In this document: positions 47,188 through 56,648 of the stretch, piece by piece
Layout of the letters: each line of letters opens with the position of its first letter
How positions within the stretch are numbered: the stretch's first letter is position 1
Origin: CAZWAP01 sp964632005
Lineage (GTDB): Bacteria > Planctomycetota > Phycisphaerae > Sedimentisphaerales > Anaerobacaceae
DNA length: 64,000 bases
Assembly (NCBI GenBank): GCA_964632005.1
Contig: CAZWAP010000006.1
Coordinates: forward strand, 27,922-91,921
Reading direction: 5' to 3'
Notes under the pieces: generated by a model
The model's input: the letters and a program-made list of their open reading frames with translations, nothing else
What the model was told of the DNA's origin: nothing
The model's database searches: none
Made by a program: the position numbers and the translations under genes

Positions 47188-47814
47188 ATGGGATCGAAGG
47201 GCAAAAGAAAGGTTCTGTTCATCGATAACTTTGACTCGTTTACTTACAACCTTGTCGACGATTTTTGCAAGCGGGATTGCGAGGCGAGGGTGTATCGAGC
47301 AGATACCCCCTTGGAGGAGCTCAAAGCCGTCGCTGGTGATTTCGATCCCGACCTCTTGGTGATGTCGCCCGGCCCCGGCACGCCGGAGACGGCGGGTGTT
47401 TCACTTGAAGCTACCGGCTACTTCAAGGATAAGCTGCCCATCCTGGGGGTCTGCCTTGGCCACCAGGTTATAGTTCAGTATTTCGGCGGAAAGATAGGCC
47501 ATGCCCCGGAACCTATGCACGGCAAACCTTCGCGAGTAAAACACAACGGCAAAGGCATTTTCGAGGGGGTTGAGAACCCCCTCCAGGCGGGGCGCTATCA
47601 CAGCCTTTGCGCTGTCGAAATCCCCGACTGCCTTGAGCAAACCGCTCATTTTGAGCAGGTTGTGATGGGCGTCGAGCACAAAGAGCTGCCGGTATTCGGC
47701 GTCCAGTTTCACCCGGAGAGCATCCTGACTCCTGCGGGTGGAAAGATCATTGAGAACGTATTGTCAATCGCCGAGAAGATCAGAGGGCAGAGGACCGGCG
47801 CACCGAAGAGCTAA
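47188..47814 (+). CDS. trpG: Anthranilate synthase glutaminase component
   Basis: A class I glutamine amidotransferase of 208 residues that feeds ammonia to TrpE. IDNFDSFTYNLVD is the N terminus, MSPGPGTPETAG the oxyanion region, GVCLGHQ carries the nucleophile Cys and FGVQFHPESI the His-Glu pair. GGAAGAGG precedes the ATG. It could also serve PabB, but lying between trpE and trpD argues for tryptophan. It is not fused to trpD. Confidence 0.96.
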   Translation: MGSKGKRKVLFIDNFDSFTYNLVDDFCKRDCEARVYRADTPLEELKAVAGDFDPDLLVMSPGPGTPETAGVSLEATGYFKDKLPILGVCLGHQVIVQYFGGKIGHAPEPMHGKPSRVKHNGKGIFEGVENPLQAGRYHSLCAVEIPDCLEQTAHFEQVVMGVEHKELPVFGVQFHPESILTPAGGKIIENVLSIAEKIRGQRTGAPKS

Positions 47815-47864
47815 GGCAAGGTACGTCAGCGCCGACCCTTGCCGAGACAGCAGAGGAGCCTGCA

Positions 47865-48884
47865 ATGCCACGGATAAGCGGATATATCGAGCAGTTACTG
47901 GAGGGTCGGAGCCTCAGTCTGGAGCAGGCCGGCGATTTGTTGGACCGCATTTTCGATGGCGACGTGCCGGAGGCCCAGGTTGCGGCTTTTCTGACGGCCA
48001 TGCGGGTAAAAGGGCCGACGGCCCCGGAGCTGGCCGGCCTGGCCGCGTCGCTGCGATCCCACGCTATCGCGGTCGATGTGGATGTTGACAGGCTCGTCGA
48101 CACCTGCGGAACCGGAGGCGGCAGGGTCAAGACATTCAACGTCTCAACGGCAGCGGCGATAGTGGCCGCCGGCGCAGGCGTCTATGTCGCAAAGCACGGC
48201 AACCGCGGAATAACCAGCGGGTTCGGCTCTGCCGATGTCCTGGAAGAGCTGGGCGTCAAGATCGATGCGGTCCCCGGTGTGGTCGCTGAGTGTATCAGGC
48301 AGGCACGAATCGGCTTTATGTTTGCCCCTGTGTTCCATCCGGCGATGAAATACGTCCAGCCGGTCCGAAGAGCCCTTGGGTTCCGCACCGTGTTCAACGT
48401 ACTTGGTCCGCTGGCCAACCCAGCGGGAGCAAAAAGACAGGTACTCGGCGTCGGCGATGAGCAGCTTATGCGGCTCGTCATCGATGCGCTCCAATTGCTC
48501 GGGGCCGAGTACGCGATGGTGGTCCACGCTGAAGGGATGGATGAGATAAGCACCCTCACGAGCACGAGGATATTCGAATTAAAGGCGGGCCAGGTCACCG
48601 AGAAACGGTTGAATCCACGGCAGCTGGGCATCGCCTGCGCGGAGATCGAGTCGCTCAAGGCCGGCGACTCCCATCAAAGCGCGGCGTTTATAAGAAACAT
48701 CCTGGGCGGCAAAGAGAGCGGCCCACCAAGGGACATTGTCGCCCTCAACGCCGCCGCCGCGATTGTCGCGGCGGACCTTGCCGACGATTTTCCGGGGGCG
48801 ATAGAAATGGCCCACAAGGCGATCAGGAGCGGTTCAGCGGCCGAATGTCTGGAGAAGCTGATCGAAATCTCGAACAAAGCATAG
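47865..48884 (+). CDS. trpD: Anthranilate phosphoribosyltransferase
   Basis: TrpD attaches the phosphoribosyl group of PRPP to anthranilate. It has 339 residues: DTCGTGGGRVKTFNVSTAAA is the PRPP-binding glycine loop, KHGNRGITSGFGSADVLEELG the metal and anthranilate region, FAPVFHPAMKYVQPVRRALG is also conserved. GAGGAG lies 6 bases before the ATG. In many trp operons trpC follows; here trpF comes next, after 99 bases. Confidence 0.97.
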   Translation: MPRISGYIEQLLEGRSLSLEQAGDLLDRIFDGDVPEAQVAAFLTAMRVKGPTAPELAGLAASLRSHAIAVDVDVDRLVDTCGTGGGRVKTFNVSTAAAIVAAGAGVYVAKHGNRGITSGFGSADVLEELGVKIDAVPGVVAECIRQARIGFMFAPVFHPAMKYVQPVRRALGFRTVFNVLGPLANPAGAKRQVLGVGDEQLMRLVIDALQLLGAEYAMVVHAEGMDEISTLTSTRIFELKAGQVTEKRLNPRQLGIACAEIESLKAGDSHQSAAFIRNILGGKESGPPRDIVALNAAAAIVAADLADDFPGAIEMAHKAIRSGSAAECLEKLIEISNKA

Positions 48885-48983
48885 GAAGCCGGAATTGCGA
48901 AAAACCGAATCGAGACAGGTAAGTGCAACCGATATTGGCCTGTCGGCCTCTAAGAAGCGGCGCTTTTGGTTTTGATTGATTTT

Positions 48984-49607
48984 ATGCTGGTAGTAAAAGT
49001 CAAGATTTGTGGTCTAACCAACTATGAAGACGCTGCGGCTGCTCTGGATATGGGTGCGGACCTGCTCGGGTTCAACTTTTATCCCGGCAGTCCGAGGTAC
49101 CTCAGCCCCGAAAGCGCCGCTGCGATCATAAGTAAGCTGCCGGCCTTTGCCGATATCGCCGGGGTCTTCGTCAACGCCTCTTTCGAGCAGATCAAGCAGA
49201 TAGCCGCCCATTGCTCCCTGAACTGGGTTCAGCTTCACGGCGATGAGACCCCCGAGTTTTGCCAGTCCTTTCGCTCGCTGGACATCAAGACCATGAAGGC
49301 TCTGCGGGTGAAGGACAGGGCGGACATCGAAAAGGCGCAGGATTACTTCACCGATGCGATTCTCCTGGATGCCTTTGACCCTCAGCGATACGGGGGCACG
49401 GGGCAGAGTTTTGACTGGAACATCCTGGGGCATATCTCGAAGCGGGTTTTCCTGGCCGGCGGCATAAACCCGGATAACGCCGCCTCGGCCGTGGAGCTTG
49501 GCGTCTACGGTATTGATGTCTGCAGCGGGATCGAGTCGGCGCCCGGCAAGAAAGACCACAGCAAAATGAGGGCACTGTTCGACAATATTCGCCAGTTAAT
49601 AGGTTAG
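48984..49607 (+). CDS. trpF: Phosphoribosylanthranilate isomerase
   Basis: TrpF catalyses the Amadori rearrangement of PRA to CdRP. It has about 207 residues from the ATG at 48984, which lies one codon before the conserved start VVKVKICGLTN with the catalytic Cys. VQLHGDE, ILLDAFDPQRYGGTGQSFDW with the catalytic Asp, and LAGGINPDNA follow. A TTG at 48966 is a poorer alternative. No good Shine-Dalgarno sequence is seen. It is a stand-alone isomerase, not fused to TrpC. Confidence 0.95.
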   Translation: MLVVKVKICGLTNYEDAAAALDMGADLLGFNFYPGSPRYLSPESAAAIISKLPAFADIAGVFVNASFEQIKQIAAHCSLNWVQLHGDETPEFCQSFRSLDIKTMKALRVKDRADIEKAQDYFTDAILLDAFDPQRYGGTGQSFDWNILGHISKRVFLAGGINPDNAASAVELGVYGIDVCSGIESAPGKKDHSKMRALFDNIRQLIG

Positions 49608-49682
49608 CTCTGAAGCTCCGCGCCGCGGGTGGCTCGCAAAGCGCCCGAGAGTGCCGGAGTCCCAGGTATCGAGGTACAGGCT

Positions 49683-50861
49683 ATGAAAAATAAAGGCAGA
49701 TTTGGTGAGTACGGGGGGTTCTACGTACCGGAGGTTCTAATCCCCGTGCTCGAAGAGTTAGAGGAGGCTTTCTATCGCTTCTACCGGGACGAGGGATTCG
49801 TCGCCGAGCTGGCGCAGCTCTACAGGGACTATGCCGGGCGACCGAGTCCGCTTTATTATGCGCGCCGGTTCAGTCAGCACGTCGGCTGCCGGGTGTATCT
49901 GAAGCGCGAGGACCTGCTGCACGGCGGAGCACACAAGGTCAACAACACGCTCGGGCAGGGCCTGCTGGCCAAGTATATGGGCAAGACGAAGCTCATCGCA
50001 GAGACCGGTGCCGGGCAACACGGCTTAGCCACGGCGATGGTGGGCGCCCTGTTCGGAATGGAAACGAAGATATTTATGGGCGTCACCGACGTGGAGCGGC
50101 AGAGCGTCAATGTGCACAAGATGAGGCTCTGTGGGGCCGAGGTTATCGGCGTGGAGGGAGGCACCGGGACCCTGAAAGACGCGATCAACGACGCGCTTCG
50201 TTACTGGACGGCCCATGTCACCGACACGTTCTACCTGTTCGGCTCGGCCTGCGGGCCACACCCCTACCCGACCATCGTCAGGCACTTCCAGAGCCCCATC
50301 GGCTCCGAGACCAGGCAGCAGTGCCTCGAGCTTATCGGCAGGCTGCCCGACCTTGTAGTAGCCTGCGTCGGCGGCGGGAGCAACGCCATAGGGATGTTTT
50401 CCGGTTTCTTGGATGATAAGGGCGTTCGACTTGTGGGCGTCGAGGCCGGCGGCCGGAGCCTCAGCTCCGGCCGACACGCCGCGACCCTTGTCGCCGGCAA
50501 GGTAGGCATCCTGCACGGGGCAAAGGCCTACCTTCTCCAGGACGACGAGGGCCAGATCACCGATACGGAATCCGTCAGTGCCGGGCTGGACTATCCGGCT
50601 GTCGGGCCTGAGCACTGCCTCTTGAAGGATACAGGCCGGGCAGAATACGTGGCCGCTGAGGACGACGAGGTCCTGGATGCCTTCTCCCTGCTTTGCCGGT
50701 GTGAGGGCATCCTGCCGGCCCTTGAGAGCTCGCACGCCCTGGCCTACCTCTTGAGTCAAAAGAGCAAGTTCGGCCCCGATGATGTCGTCGTGGTGAACCT
50801 GTCGGGGCGGGGAGACAAGGACGTTGGAATCGTGGAGAACCGCCGACCCATTGAGGGCTGA
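49683..50861 (+). CDS. trpB: Tryptophan synthase beta chain
   Basis: The PLP enzyme that joins indole and serine. It has 392 residues from the ATG at 49683, with GAGG 9 bases upstream. [13 protein letters not shown] is the N terminus, [12 protein letters not shown] has the Schiff-base Lys, AETGAGQHG the catalytic Glu loop, and [12 protein letters not shown] the PLP-phosphate loop. It is of the TrpB1 type that pairs with TrpA, which is encoded next. Confidence 0.97.
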   Translation: MKNKGRFGEYGGFYVPEVLIPVLEELEEAFYRFYRDEGFVAELAQLYRDYAGRPSPLYYARRFSQHVGCRVYLKREDLLHGGAHKVNNTLGQGLLAKYMGKTKLIAETGAGQHGLATAMVGALFGMETKIFMGVTDVERQSVNVHKMRLCGAEVIGVEGGTGTLKDAINDALRYWTAHVTDTFYLFGSACGPHPYPTIVRHFQSPIGSETRQQCLELIGRLPDLVVACVGGGSNAIGMFSGFLDDKGVRLVGVEAGGRSLSSGRHAATLVAGKVGILHGAKAYLLQDDEGQITDTESVSAGLDYPAVGPEHCLLKDTGRAEYVAAEDDEVLDAFSLLCRCEGILPALESSHALAYLLSQKSKFGPDDVVVVNLSGRGDKDVGIVENRRPIEG

Positions 50862-50909
50862 TTGGCGTGGATCGGCTTTGATGATTTAACGCAGAGAAGG
50901 AACCGACTG

Positions 50910-51716
50910 ATGAAGACTTATAAGCAGGTTTTCGATGAACTGGCCCGGGCCAAGCGGCCGGCCCTGATACCTTTTTTCGTGATTGGAGACCCCGATTTTG
51001 ACACCAGCCTTGCCGTCGTAAGAACGGCCGTCGACGCCGGAGCCGATATCCTCGAATTGGGCATTCCCTTTTCCGACCCCGTTGCCGACGGCCCGACGAT
51101 ACAGAAGGCCGACATCCGCGCCGCCAGGGCCGGGATGACCATCGCAAAGGCCCGCGAGTTTATCGCTCAGGTCAAGCGACACAAAGACATTCCGATCGGG
51201 CTGCTGATGTATTACAACCTGATCTACCAGTACGGTATCGAGAAGTTCTTCGCCGATTTCCACGCTGCCGGCGTCAACAGTGTTCTCGTGGCCGATTTGA
51301 GCATCGACGATGCCGAGGAGATCAGGGGCCCGGCTGTCTCGGCCGGTCTCGATACCGTCTTTATGGTGACCCCGGTCACCAGCCCGGAGCGGATGAAGCG
51401 CACCGCGGCCGGGACTACCGGCTTTATTTACACCGTCTCGCTCCTTGGCGTCACCGGCAGCAGGGAGAAGCTCTCCGATATGGTTGAAGGCCTGGTTGCC
51501 GAACTCAAGAAGCTCACCGATGTCCCCGTCTGCGTGGGCTTCGGGATAAGCAAGCCCGAGCATGCCGCGGCTGTCGCCGCCGCCGGGGCGGACGGCGTTA
51601 TCATCGGCTCGAAACTGGTCGGCCTGATAGAGGCCAACCTCCAGAACACCGAGAAGATGCTCTCCGAGATTTCCAGGTTCCTATCGGCCGTCAAGGCCGC
51701 CATCTCTCCGTCGTGA
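50910..51716 (+). CDS. trpA: Tryptophan synthase alpha chain
   Basis: TrpA cleaves indole-3-glycerol phosphate and passes indole to TrpB. It has 268 residues from the ATG at 50910, with AAGGA 9 bases upstream. LELGIPFSDPVADGPTIQ contains the catalytic Glu and Asp, and SLLGVTGSREKL is the phosphate loop. It is the last gene of the trpEGDFBA operon. Confidence 0.97.
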   Translation: MKTYKQVFDELARAKRPALIPFFVIGDPDFDTSLAVVRTAVDAGADILELGIPFSDPVADGPTIQKADIRAARAGMTIAKAREFIAQVKRHKDIPIGLLMYYNLIYQYGIEKFFADFHAAGVNSVLVADLSIDDAEEIRGPAVSAGLDTVFMVTPVTSPERMKRTAAGTTGFIYTVSLLGVTGSREKLSDMVEGLVAELKKLTDVPVCVGFGISKPEHAAAVAAAGADGVIIGSKLVGLIEANLQNTEKMLSEISRFLSAVKAAISPS

Positions 51717-52052
51717 CAGGTTCGCGAAGTTCCGATCGGCCCGCCGTTCGGCGGCAACCGAGGGTCAGCGGATTCCTGCTGGCCCCGTACGGCCGGCAGA
51801 CCCCCAGGAGCGCCGGTTTGTGCGAATGGAGGCATCTTCCTCATCGTCCCAGGTCGGACCCGGGAGGTTTTAAGTTGACTTGGCGGCTAATACCGCTAAA
51901 CTAACGTGCCTCTGAAAAAATCTGGATGTGCCATAGCAGCTGTTTCGGTTCAGCCTTGTTTGCGTATTCGGGTGGAAATCTCGAACCGCGGGCAGCCAGA
52001 GAGCCGGGGTATGCAACGCTTAGAAGCTGGCTTGAGCCAAGGAGAATCATAA
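51717..52052 (+). promoter_or_regulatory. Gap between trpA and etfB with candidate etf promoter
   Basis: The stretch holds a hairpin with 9 paired positions, one of them T-G (51776-51784 with 51791-51799), 60 bases after trpA, without a T run. Further on, TTGACT (51875-51880), 16 bases and TAAACT (51897-51902) form a candidate promoter whose spacer contains a GCGG/CCGC inverted repeat. The leader to etfB would be about 145 bases. No gene is seen in it. Confidence 0.4.
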
Positions 52053-52964
52053 GTGAATTACAGGTGCGTCGTACTGATCAAACAGGTCCCCGATACGAAA
52101 AGGATTACGGGCGAGGTGATGAACGACGACGGGACCGTGAAGCGCTCGGCGTTGCCGGCTATCTTCAACCCCGAAGACCTCAACGCGCTCGAGCTTGCTC
52201 TGCAGATCAAAGATGCATTTGGCGGACGCGTGACGGCGGTAACGATGGGGCTGTCGGCAGCCAGCGCGATCCTTCGAGATTCGCTCTACCGCGGCGCGGA
52301 CGATGCAATCCTGATAACGGATAAGCGCTGTGCAGCCAGTGATACGCTGGCGACCAGCTATATCCTCAGCTGTGCGGTCAGGAAGCTCGATTACGACATC
52401 GTTCTATGCGGCCGACAGGCGATCGACGGAGATACCGCCCAGGTCGGGCCGCAGTTGGCTGAGAAATTGGGCATCACCCAGATAACCTATGTTGAGGAAC
52501 TTATCGAGCTGGCCGGCAAAACGATAACCGCCCGGCGGAATATCGGCAACGGGTGGCAGAAAGTCAGAGCCGAACTGCCCGTTCTCCTGACCGTCACGGG
52601 CAATGCAAATGAGCCGAGGGTGGCCGCGGCGAGGAAAATGATGAAGTACAAAAAGGCCAGGGCGCCTATCGAGGTTGAACGGAAGCTCAGAGAGGACAAC
52701 CCGGATGCTGATGACGCCGAGATCGCTGAGCTGGTGAATCTGCGGTGTAAGGACCTGGAGAAAAAGGGCCTGCTTATCAAGCAGTGGGACCTGGACGCAT
52801 TAGGGGCGGACCTGAACTGGTGCGGGGCAAGGGGGTCGCCGACCAAGGTGCACCGGATCCAGAGCGTGGTATTGACGGCCAAGGATAGCAAAGAGGTCAA
52901 GCCGACCGCCGAGGGCCTCGCCGATATGATACACGAGCTGATCGAAGAAAAGACGATAGCGTAG
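52053..52964 (+). CDS. etfB: Electron transfer flavoprotein beta subunit
   Basis: EtfB binds AMP or FAD and, with EtfA, takes electrons from acyl-CoA dehydrogenases. It has 303 residues from a GTG with AAGGAG upstream. VVLIKQVPDTK is the N terminus, FNPEDLNALELALQIKD and GRQAIDGDTAQVGPQLAE are family blocks. The C-terminal region is about 40 residues longer than in mitochondrial ETF, with a charged insertion (REDNPDADDAEIAEL). Whether it is an electron-bifurcating type cannot be settled by eye. Confidence 0.95.
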   Translation: MNYRCVVLIKQVPDTKRITGEVMNDDGTVKRSALPAIFNPEDLNALELALQIKDAFGGRVTAVTMGLSAASAILRDSLYRGADDAILITDKRCAASDTLATSYILSCAVRKLDYDIVLCGRQAIDGDTAQVGPQLAEKLGITQITYVEELIELAGKTITARRNIGNGWQKVRAELPVLLTVTGNANEPRVAAARKMMKYKKARAPIEVERKLREDNPDADDAEIAELVNLRCKDLEKKGLLIKQWDLDALGADLNWCGARGSPTKVHRIQSVVLTAKDSKEVKPTAEGLADMIHELIEEKTIA

Positions 52965-53041
52965 AGCGGATCCGCACGGGGTTTCTGGAACGAATAGGAG
53001 GGCACCGGTACACAGCCAAGACCGAGACGAAAGACGAGATT

Positions 53042-54076
53042 ATGATTGACATCAACACCAAGGGTGAAGTCTGGGTATTTGCCGAGCAGCACTACGGGCG
53101 GCTGGCTGATACACCGCTCGAGCTGATGAGCAAAGCACGGCGGCTGGCCGAGACGTTGCAAGTGGAATTGGCGGCGGTCGTGTTAGGTGACAAGGTCAAG
53201 CCGCTGGCCGATAAACTGATACAATACGGAGCCGACAAGGTTTACGTGGTTGAACACGAGCTGCTCGGTCAGTACCAGACCAACAGCTACGCAAAGGTGA
53301 TGTACGACCTGATTCACAAGTACGCCCCGCAAATCGTGCTGTACGGGGCGACCGTGACGGGCCGGGACCTGGCGCCGCGGATCGCAAGCGCCACAAAGGC
53401 GGGTCTTACCGCTGACTGTACTGATCTTCAGATCGGGGACCACACGACCACAAATAACAAGGTCCACAAGAACCTGCTTTTCCAGATAAGGCCGGCTTTC
53501 GGTGGAAACATCGTCGCGACGATCATCAACCCCGAGCGTTGGCCCCAGATGGCGACCGTCCGCGAGGGTGTGATGCCGATGCCTCAAAGGGATAGCTCGC
53601 GCAGGGGTAAGATCATCGAAGAGAAGGTCGAGCTGACGCGAGCGGACCTGCCGCTGGAAATCATCGAGGAGTACAAGCGTGCCAAGCAGGTGGACTTGAA
53701 GGCTGCAAGGGTGGTAGTGGCTGGCGGTGCGGGCGTCGGGAGCAGGGAGAATTTCCGGCTTATCTGGGATCTGGCGAATTGCCTGGGCGGGGCACCGGCG
53801 GGCACACGGGCGGCGGTGGACCTGGGCTACATAGACCACGACCACCAGGTGGGCCAGACCGGGACGACCGTTCGGCCGAGCCTGTACATCGCCGTCGGAG
53901 TCAGCGGCGCGATTCAGCATCAGGCCGGGATGGCACAGAGCCGGAAGATCGTGGCCATCAACAACGATCCTGAAGCGCCGATATTTCAAATCGCCCACTA
54001 CAAAATCGTCGGTGACCTCAACGAGGTGGTGCCGCTTATGATAAAGACGATCAAGGAAAAGCCGATCGGGCAGTAA
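53042..54076 (+). CDS. etfA: Electron transfer flavoprotein alpha subunit
   Basis: EtfA carries the FAD that shuttles electrons. It has 344 residues: EVWVFAEQHYGRLADTPLEL at the N terminus, YGATVTGRDLAPRIAS in the middle. The FAD domain has VVVAGGAGVGSRENF, GQTGTTVRPSLYIAVGVSGA IQHQAGM in two adjoining blocks and INNDPEAPIFQIAHY, all typical of the FAD site. It lies between etfB (77-base gap) and an acyl-CoA dehydrogenase (27 bases), its probable electron donor. Confidence 0.96.
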   Translation: MIDINTKGEVWVFAEQHYGRLADTPLELMSKARRLAETLQVELAAVVLGDKVKPLADKLIQYGADKVYVVEHELLGQYQTNSYAKVMYDLIHKYAPQIVLYGATVTGRDLAPRIASATKAGLTADCTDLQIGDHTTTNNKVHKNLLFQIRPAFGGNIVATIINPERWPQMATVREGVMPMPQRDSSRRGKIIEEKVELTRADLPLEIIEEYKRAKQVDLKAARVVVAGGAGVGSRENFRLIWDLANCLGGAPAGTRAAVDLGYIDHDHQVGQTGTTVRPSLYIAVGVSGAIQHQAGMAQSRKIVAINNDPEAPIFQIAHYKIVGDLNEVVPLMIKTIKEKPIGQ

Positions 54077-54103
54077 CAGGGTCGGTTGAAATCGGGACAG
54101 GTT

Positions 54104-55906
54104 ATGGCGAATTTTTTCAGAGACAACAGCGACATTGAGTTTCTGTTCAGGCACATAGACCTGGCGGAACTGGCCGAGATACGCGAGGAAGGTTTCAGGT
54201 TCGCCCGGGACTTCGAGTGCGCGCCGGCCGATGCCGAAGAGGCGATCGAGAACTACGCGATGGTGCTTGACTCGCTGGGGCAGTTAAGTGGAGACTTTAT
54301 CGCGCCGCGTGCCGAGCAGGTTGACCGCCAGGGCAATAGGCTGAACGAAGACGGGTCGGTCAGCCGGCCTGAGGGTATCAGCCAGGCCGTCGAAAAATTA
54401 GGCCAGGCCGAGGTCATGGGCTTTACGCTGCCTCATCGGTTTGGAGGCCTGAATTTCCCGAACCTTGTCTATTCGATGGCGATCGAGATAGTCTCCCGAG
54501 CAGATGCCGCGCTTATGAACATATTTGGTTTGCAGGGCATCGCCGAGACGATCAACGCCTTCGCGTCTGAGCAGCTCAAGCAAAAGTATCTGCCCGGGTT
54601 CTCACGGGGACAACTGACCGGTGCTATGGTTCTGACGGAGCCGGACGCCGGTTCCGATTTGCAGGCGGTGAAGCTGCGGGCCTTCCAGGATGACAAGGGC
54701 AACTGGTACCTCCACGGGGTCAAGCGCTTCATAACCAACGGCTGCGGCGAGGTGCTGCTGGTTCTCGCGCGGAGTGAGCCGGATCGCAGCGGAGGGCTGG
54801 GCTTGAGCCTGTTTGTGTGCGAGCCTGGTCCTACCGTTCATATCCGCCGACTGGAAGACAAGCTGGGCATTCACGGCTCACCGACCTGCGAGATATTTTT
54901 CGAGAACACGCCCTGCCAACTCATAGGCGAGAGGCAACGTGGGCTGGTGACGTACGTTATGAGCCTGATGAACGGCGCGCGGATCGGGATAGCTGCCCAG
55001 TCGGTGGGTATCGCCGAGGCTGCTTTTCGCGTCGCGCGGGATTATGCCTCGACGCGCAAGCAGTTCGGGGTGGCGATTGAGCGGCTGCCGGCTGTCCGCG
55101 ATATGCTGGTCGATATGAAGCTCGCCGTCGAAGCCGGCCGGGCGCTGCTGTACGAGACGTCCCGGGTCGTGGACCTGGAGGTTGGCCTGGCCAGGAAACT
55201 CGAGAAGAACGAGCCCGAAGACAGGGCCAGCGCCAGAGAACTCAAGAACGAATCGCGCAAGTACAAGAGATACGCCGCAATGCTTACGCCGATGAGCAAG
55301 TACTTCTGTTCGGAGATGTGCAACAGGGTCGCTTACGACGCGATGCAGGTGCTGGGCGGCAGCGGCTATATGCGGGATTATCCGGTGGAGAGGCACGCGC
55401 GGGACGCGAGGATAACAACGATCTACGAAGGCACGAGCCAGTTGCAGATTGTCGCGGCGGTTCGCGGCGTCTGCAGCGGCACGGCAGAAAAATACATCGC
55501 CGAGCTCGCGGCCTACGATTACGATGATAAACTCAAGGACCTGCTCGAAATACTGGCCGAGGGTACCGGGATGTTGAGCCGGTCTGTCCAATTCATCAAG
55601 GAGCAGGGCAACGAGTATATGGACCTTTACGGCAGGGCGCTGGTCGATATGGCCATAGCCCTGATAAACGGCTACCTGCTCTGCGAGCAGGCCAGCACAA
55701 AGGTGGATATGGAGGTTCCCGTTGTGGGGAACGGCCGGGGCAATGGGCCGACGATCCCCATCAAACAGCGAAAGGGTATGGCCGCACGGCGGTATGTCTG
55801 CAGGAGCGCCCCGAAGATCGAGGCACTGGCCAAACTGATTCGCACCGGGGACCGGTCAACCTTTAGCGATTACGAGGCTCTGGTCGGGCCGGCTGCGACC
55901 CGGTAA
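54104..55906 (+). CDS. Acyl-CoA dehydrogenase
   Basis: A 600-residue FAD enzyme that oxidises an acyl-CoA and passes electrons to the ETF encoded upstream. GAMVLTEPDAGSDLQAVKLRA and KRFITNG are the FAD/substrate motifs, ARDYASTRKQFG the second, and ITTIYEGTSQLQIVA has the catalytic Glu region. It has a C-terminal extension of about 140 residues, like the ACAD family with the C-terminal PF12806-type domain. The start ATG at 54104 gives MANFFRDNSDIEF. The acyl substrate is not predictable. Confidence 0.93.
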   Translation: MANFFRDNSDIEFLFRHIDLAELAEIREEGFRFARDFECAPADAEEAIENYAMVLDSLGQLSGDFIAPRAEQVDRQGNRLNEDGSVSRPEGISQAVEKLGQAEVMGFTLPHRFGGLNFPNLVYSMAIEIVSRADAALMNIFGLQGIAETINAFASEQLKQKYLPGFSRGQLTGAMVLTEPDAGSDLQAVKLRAFQDDKGNWYLHGVKRFITNGCGEVLLVLARSEPDRSGGLGLSLFVCEPGPTVHIRRLEDKLGIHGSPTCEIFFENTPCQLIGERQRGLVTYVMSLMNGARIGIAAQSVGIAEAAFRVARDYASTRKQFGVAIERLPAVRDMLVDMKLAVEAGRALLYETSRVVDLEVGLARKLEKNEPEDRASARELKNESRKYKRYAAMLTPMSKYFCSEMCNRVAYDAMQVLGGSGYMRDYPVERHARDARITTIYEGTSQLQIVAAVRGVCSGTAEKYIAELAAYDYDDKLKDLLEILAEGTGMLSRSVQFIKEQGNEYMDLYGRALVDMAIALINGYLLCEQASTKVDMEVPVVGNGRGNGPTIPIKQRKGMAARRYVCRSAPKIEALAKLIRTGDRSTFSDYEALVGPAATR

Positions 55907-55917
55907 GGCTGGCGGAT

Positions 55918-56598
55918 ATGCTCAAGGCTGTTATATTCGATTTCGACGGGGTCATAACGGATTCGGAGATCCTGCACCTTCGGGCCTTCAACAAGGTCCT
56001 GGCTCAGTTCGGCATCGAGATGAGCACCCGTAGCTATTACACGACTTACCTGGGGTTGACGGACGTTGACTGTTTCAAAATGCTCATTCGCCAGGGCCTG
56101 CTGAAGGTCGAGGAAGACCGGGTGGAGGAGCTGGTGCGGGCCAAGTTCGCGGTATTCGAGAAGCTGGCCGCGACCGAGGGGCGGCTCATAGACGGCGTGC
56201 GCGATTGCATTGAGATGCTCGATGCCAAGGGAATACCAATGGCCATTTGCTCCGGTTCGCTTCTGGCGGAGATCGAGATGGTCCTGGAAGAGGCGGGGCT
56301 GCGGCGATTTTTCGAGGTGGTCGTCTCAGCCGAACAGATCAGGGCCAGCAAGCCGAACCCGGAGGGGATGCTGCTGGCCCTGGAGCGGCTCAACGAGAAC
56401 CGCAGCGAGGCCATTTCAGCCGACCAGTGCGTGGTGATCGAGGATTCGAGCTGGGGACTGGAGGCGGCCAGGGCCGCGGGTATGCACACGGTCGCAGTGA
56501 CGAACTCTTACGAGGCCGAGCAGCTGTCGTCGGCTGACAAGGTAGTCTCGAACCTCAGAGAGCTGACCATATCCGAGTTGCAGCGACTCTGCGGGTAG
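55918..56598 (+). CDS. HAD-superfamily phosphatase, beta-phosphoglucomutase-like
   Basis: A 226-residue HAD hydrolase. FDFDGVITDSE holds the nucleophile Asp and the general acid, ICSGSLLAEI is motif II, KPNPEGML motif III with Lys, and IEDSSWGLEAARAAG motif IV. The helical cap (residues 15-85) places it in subfamily IA, near beta-phosphoglucomutases and sugar phosphatases. It lies 11 bases after the acyl-CoA dehydrogenase, so it may be the last gene of the etf operon. Substrate unknown. Confidence 0.92.
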   Translation: MLKAVIFDFDGVITDSEILHLRAFNKVLAQFGIEMSTRSYYTTYLGLTDVDCFKMLIRQGLLKVEEDRVEELVRAKFAVFEKLAATEGRLIDGVRDCIEMLDAKGIPMAICSGSLLAEIEMVLEEAGLRRFFEVVVSAEQIRASKPNPEGMLLALERLNENRSEAISADQCVVIEDSSWGLEAARAAGMHTVAVTNSYEAEQLSSADKVVSNLRELTISELQRLCG

Positions 56599-56648
56599 GC
56601 ATCGCGCCAAAAACGGCACCTATAAGCCTGGCGGCGAGCGGGAGCAGC

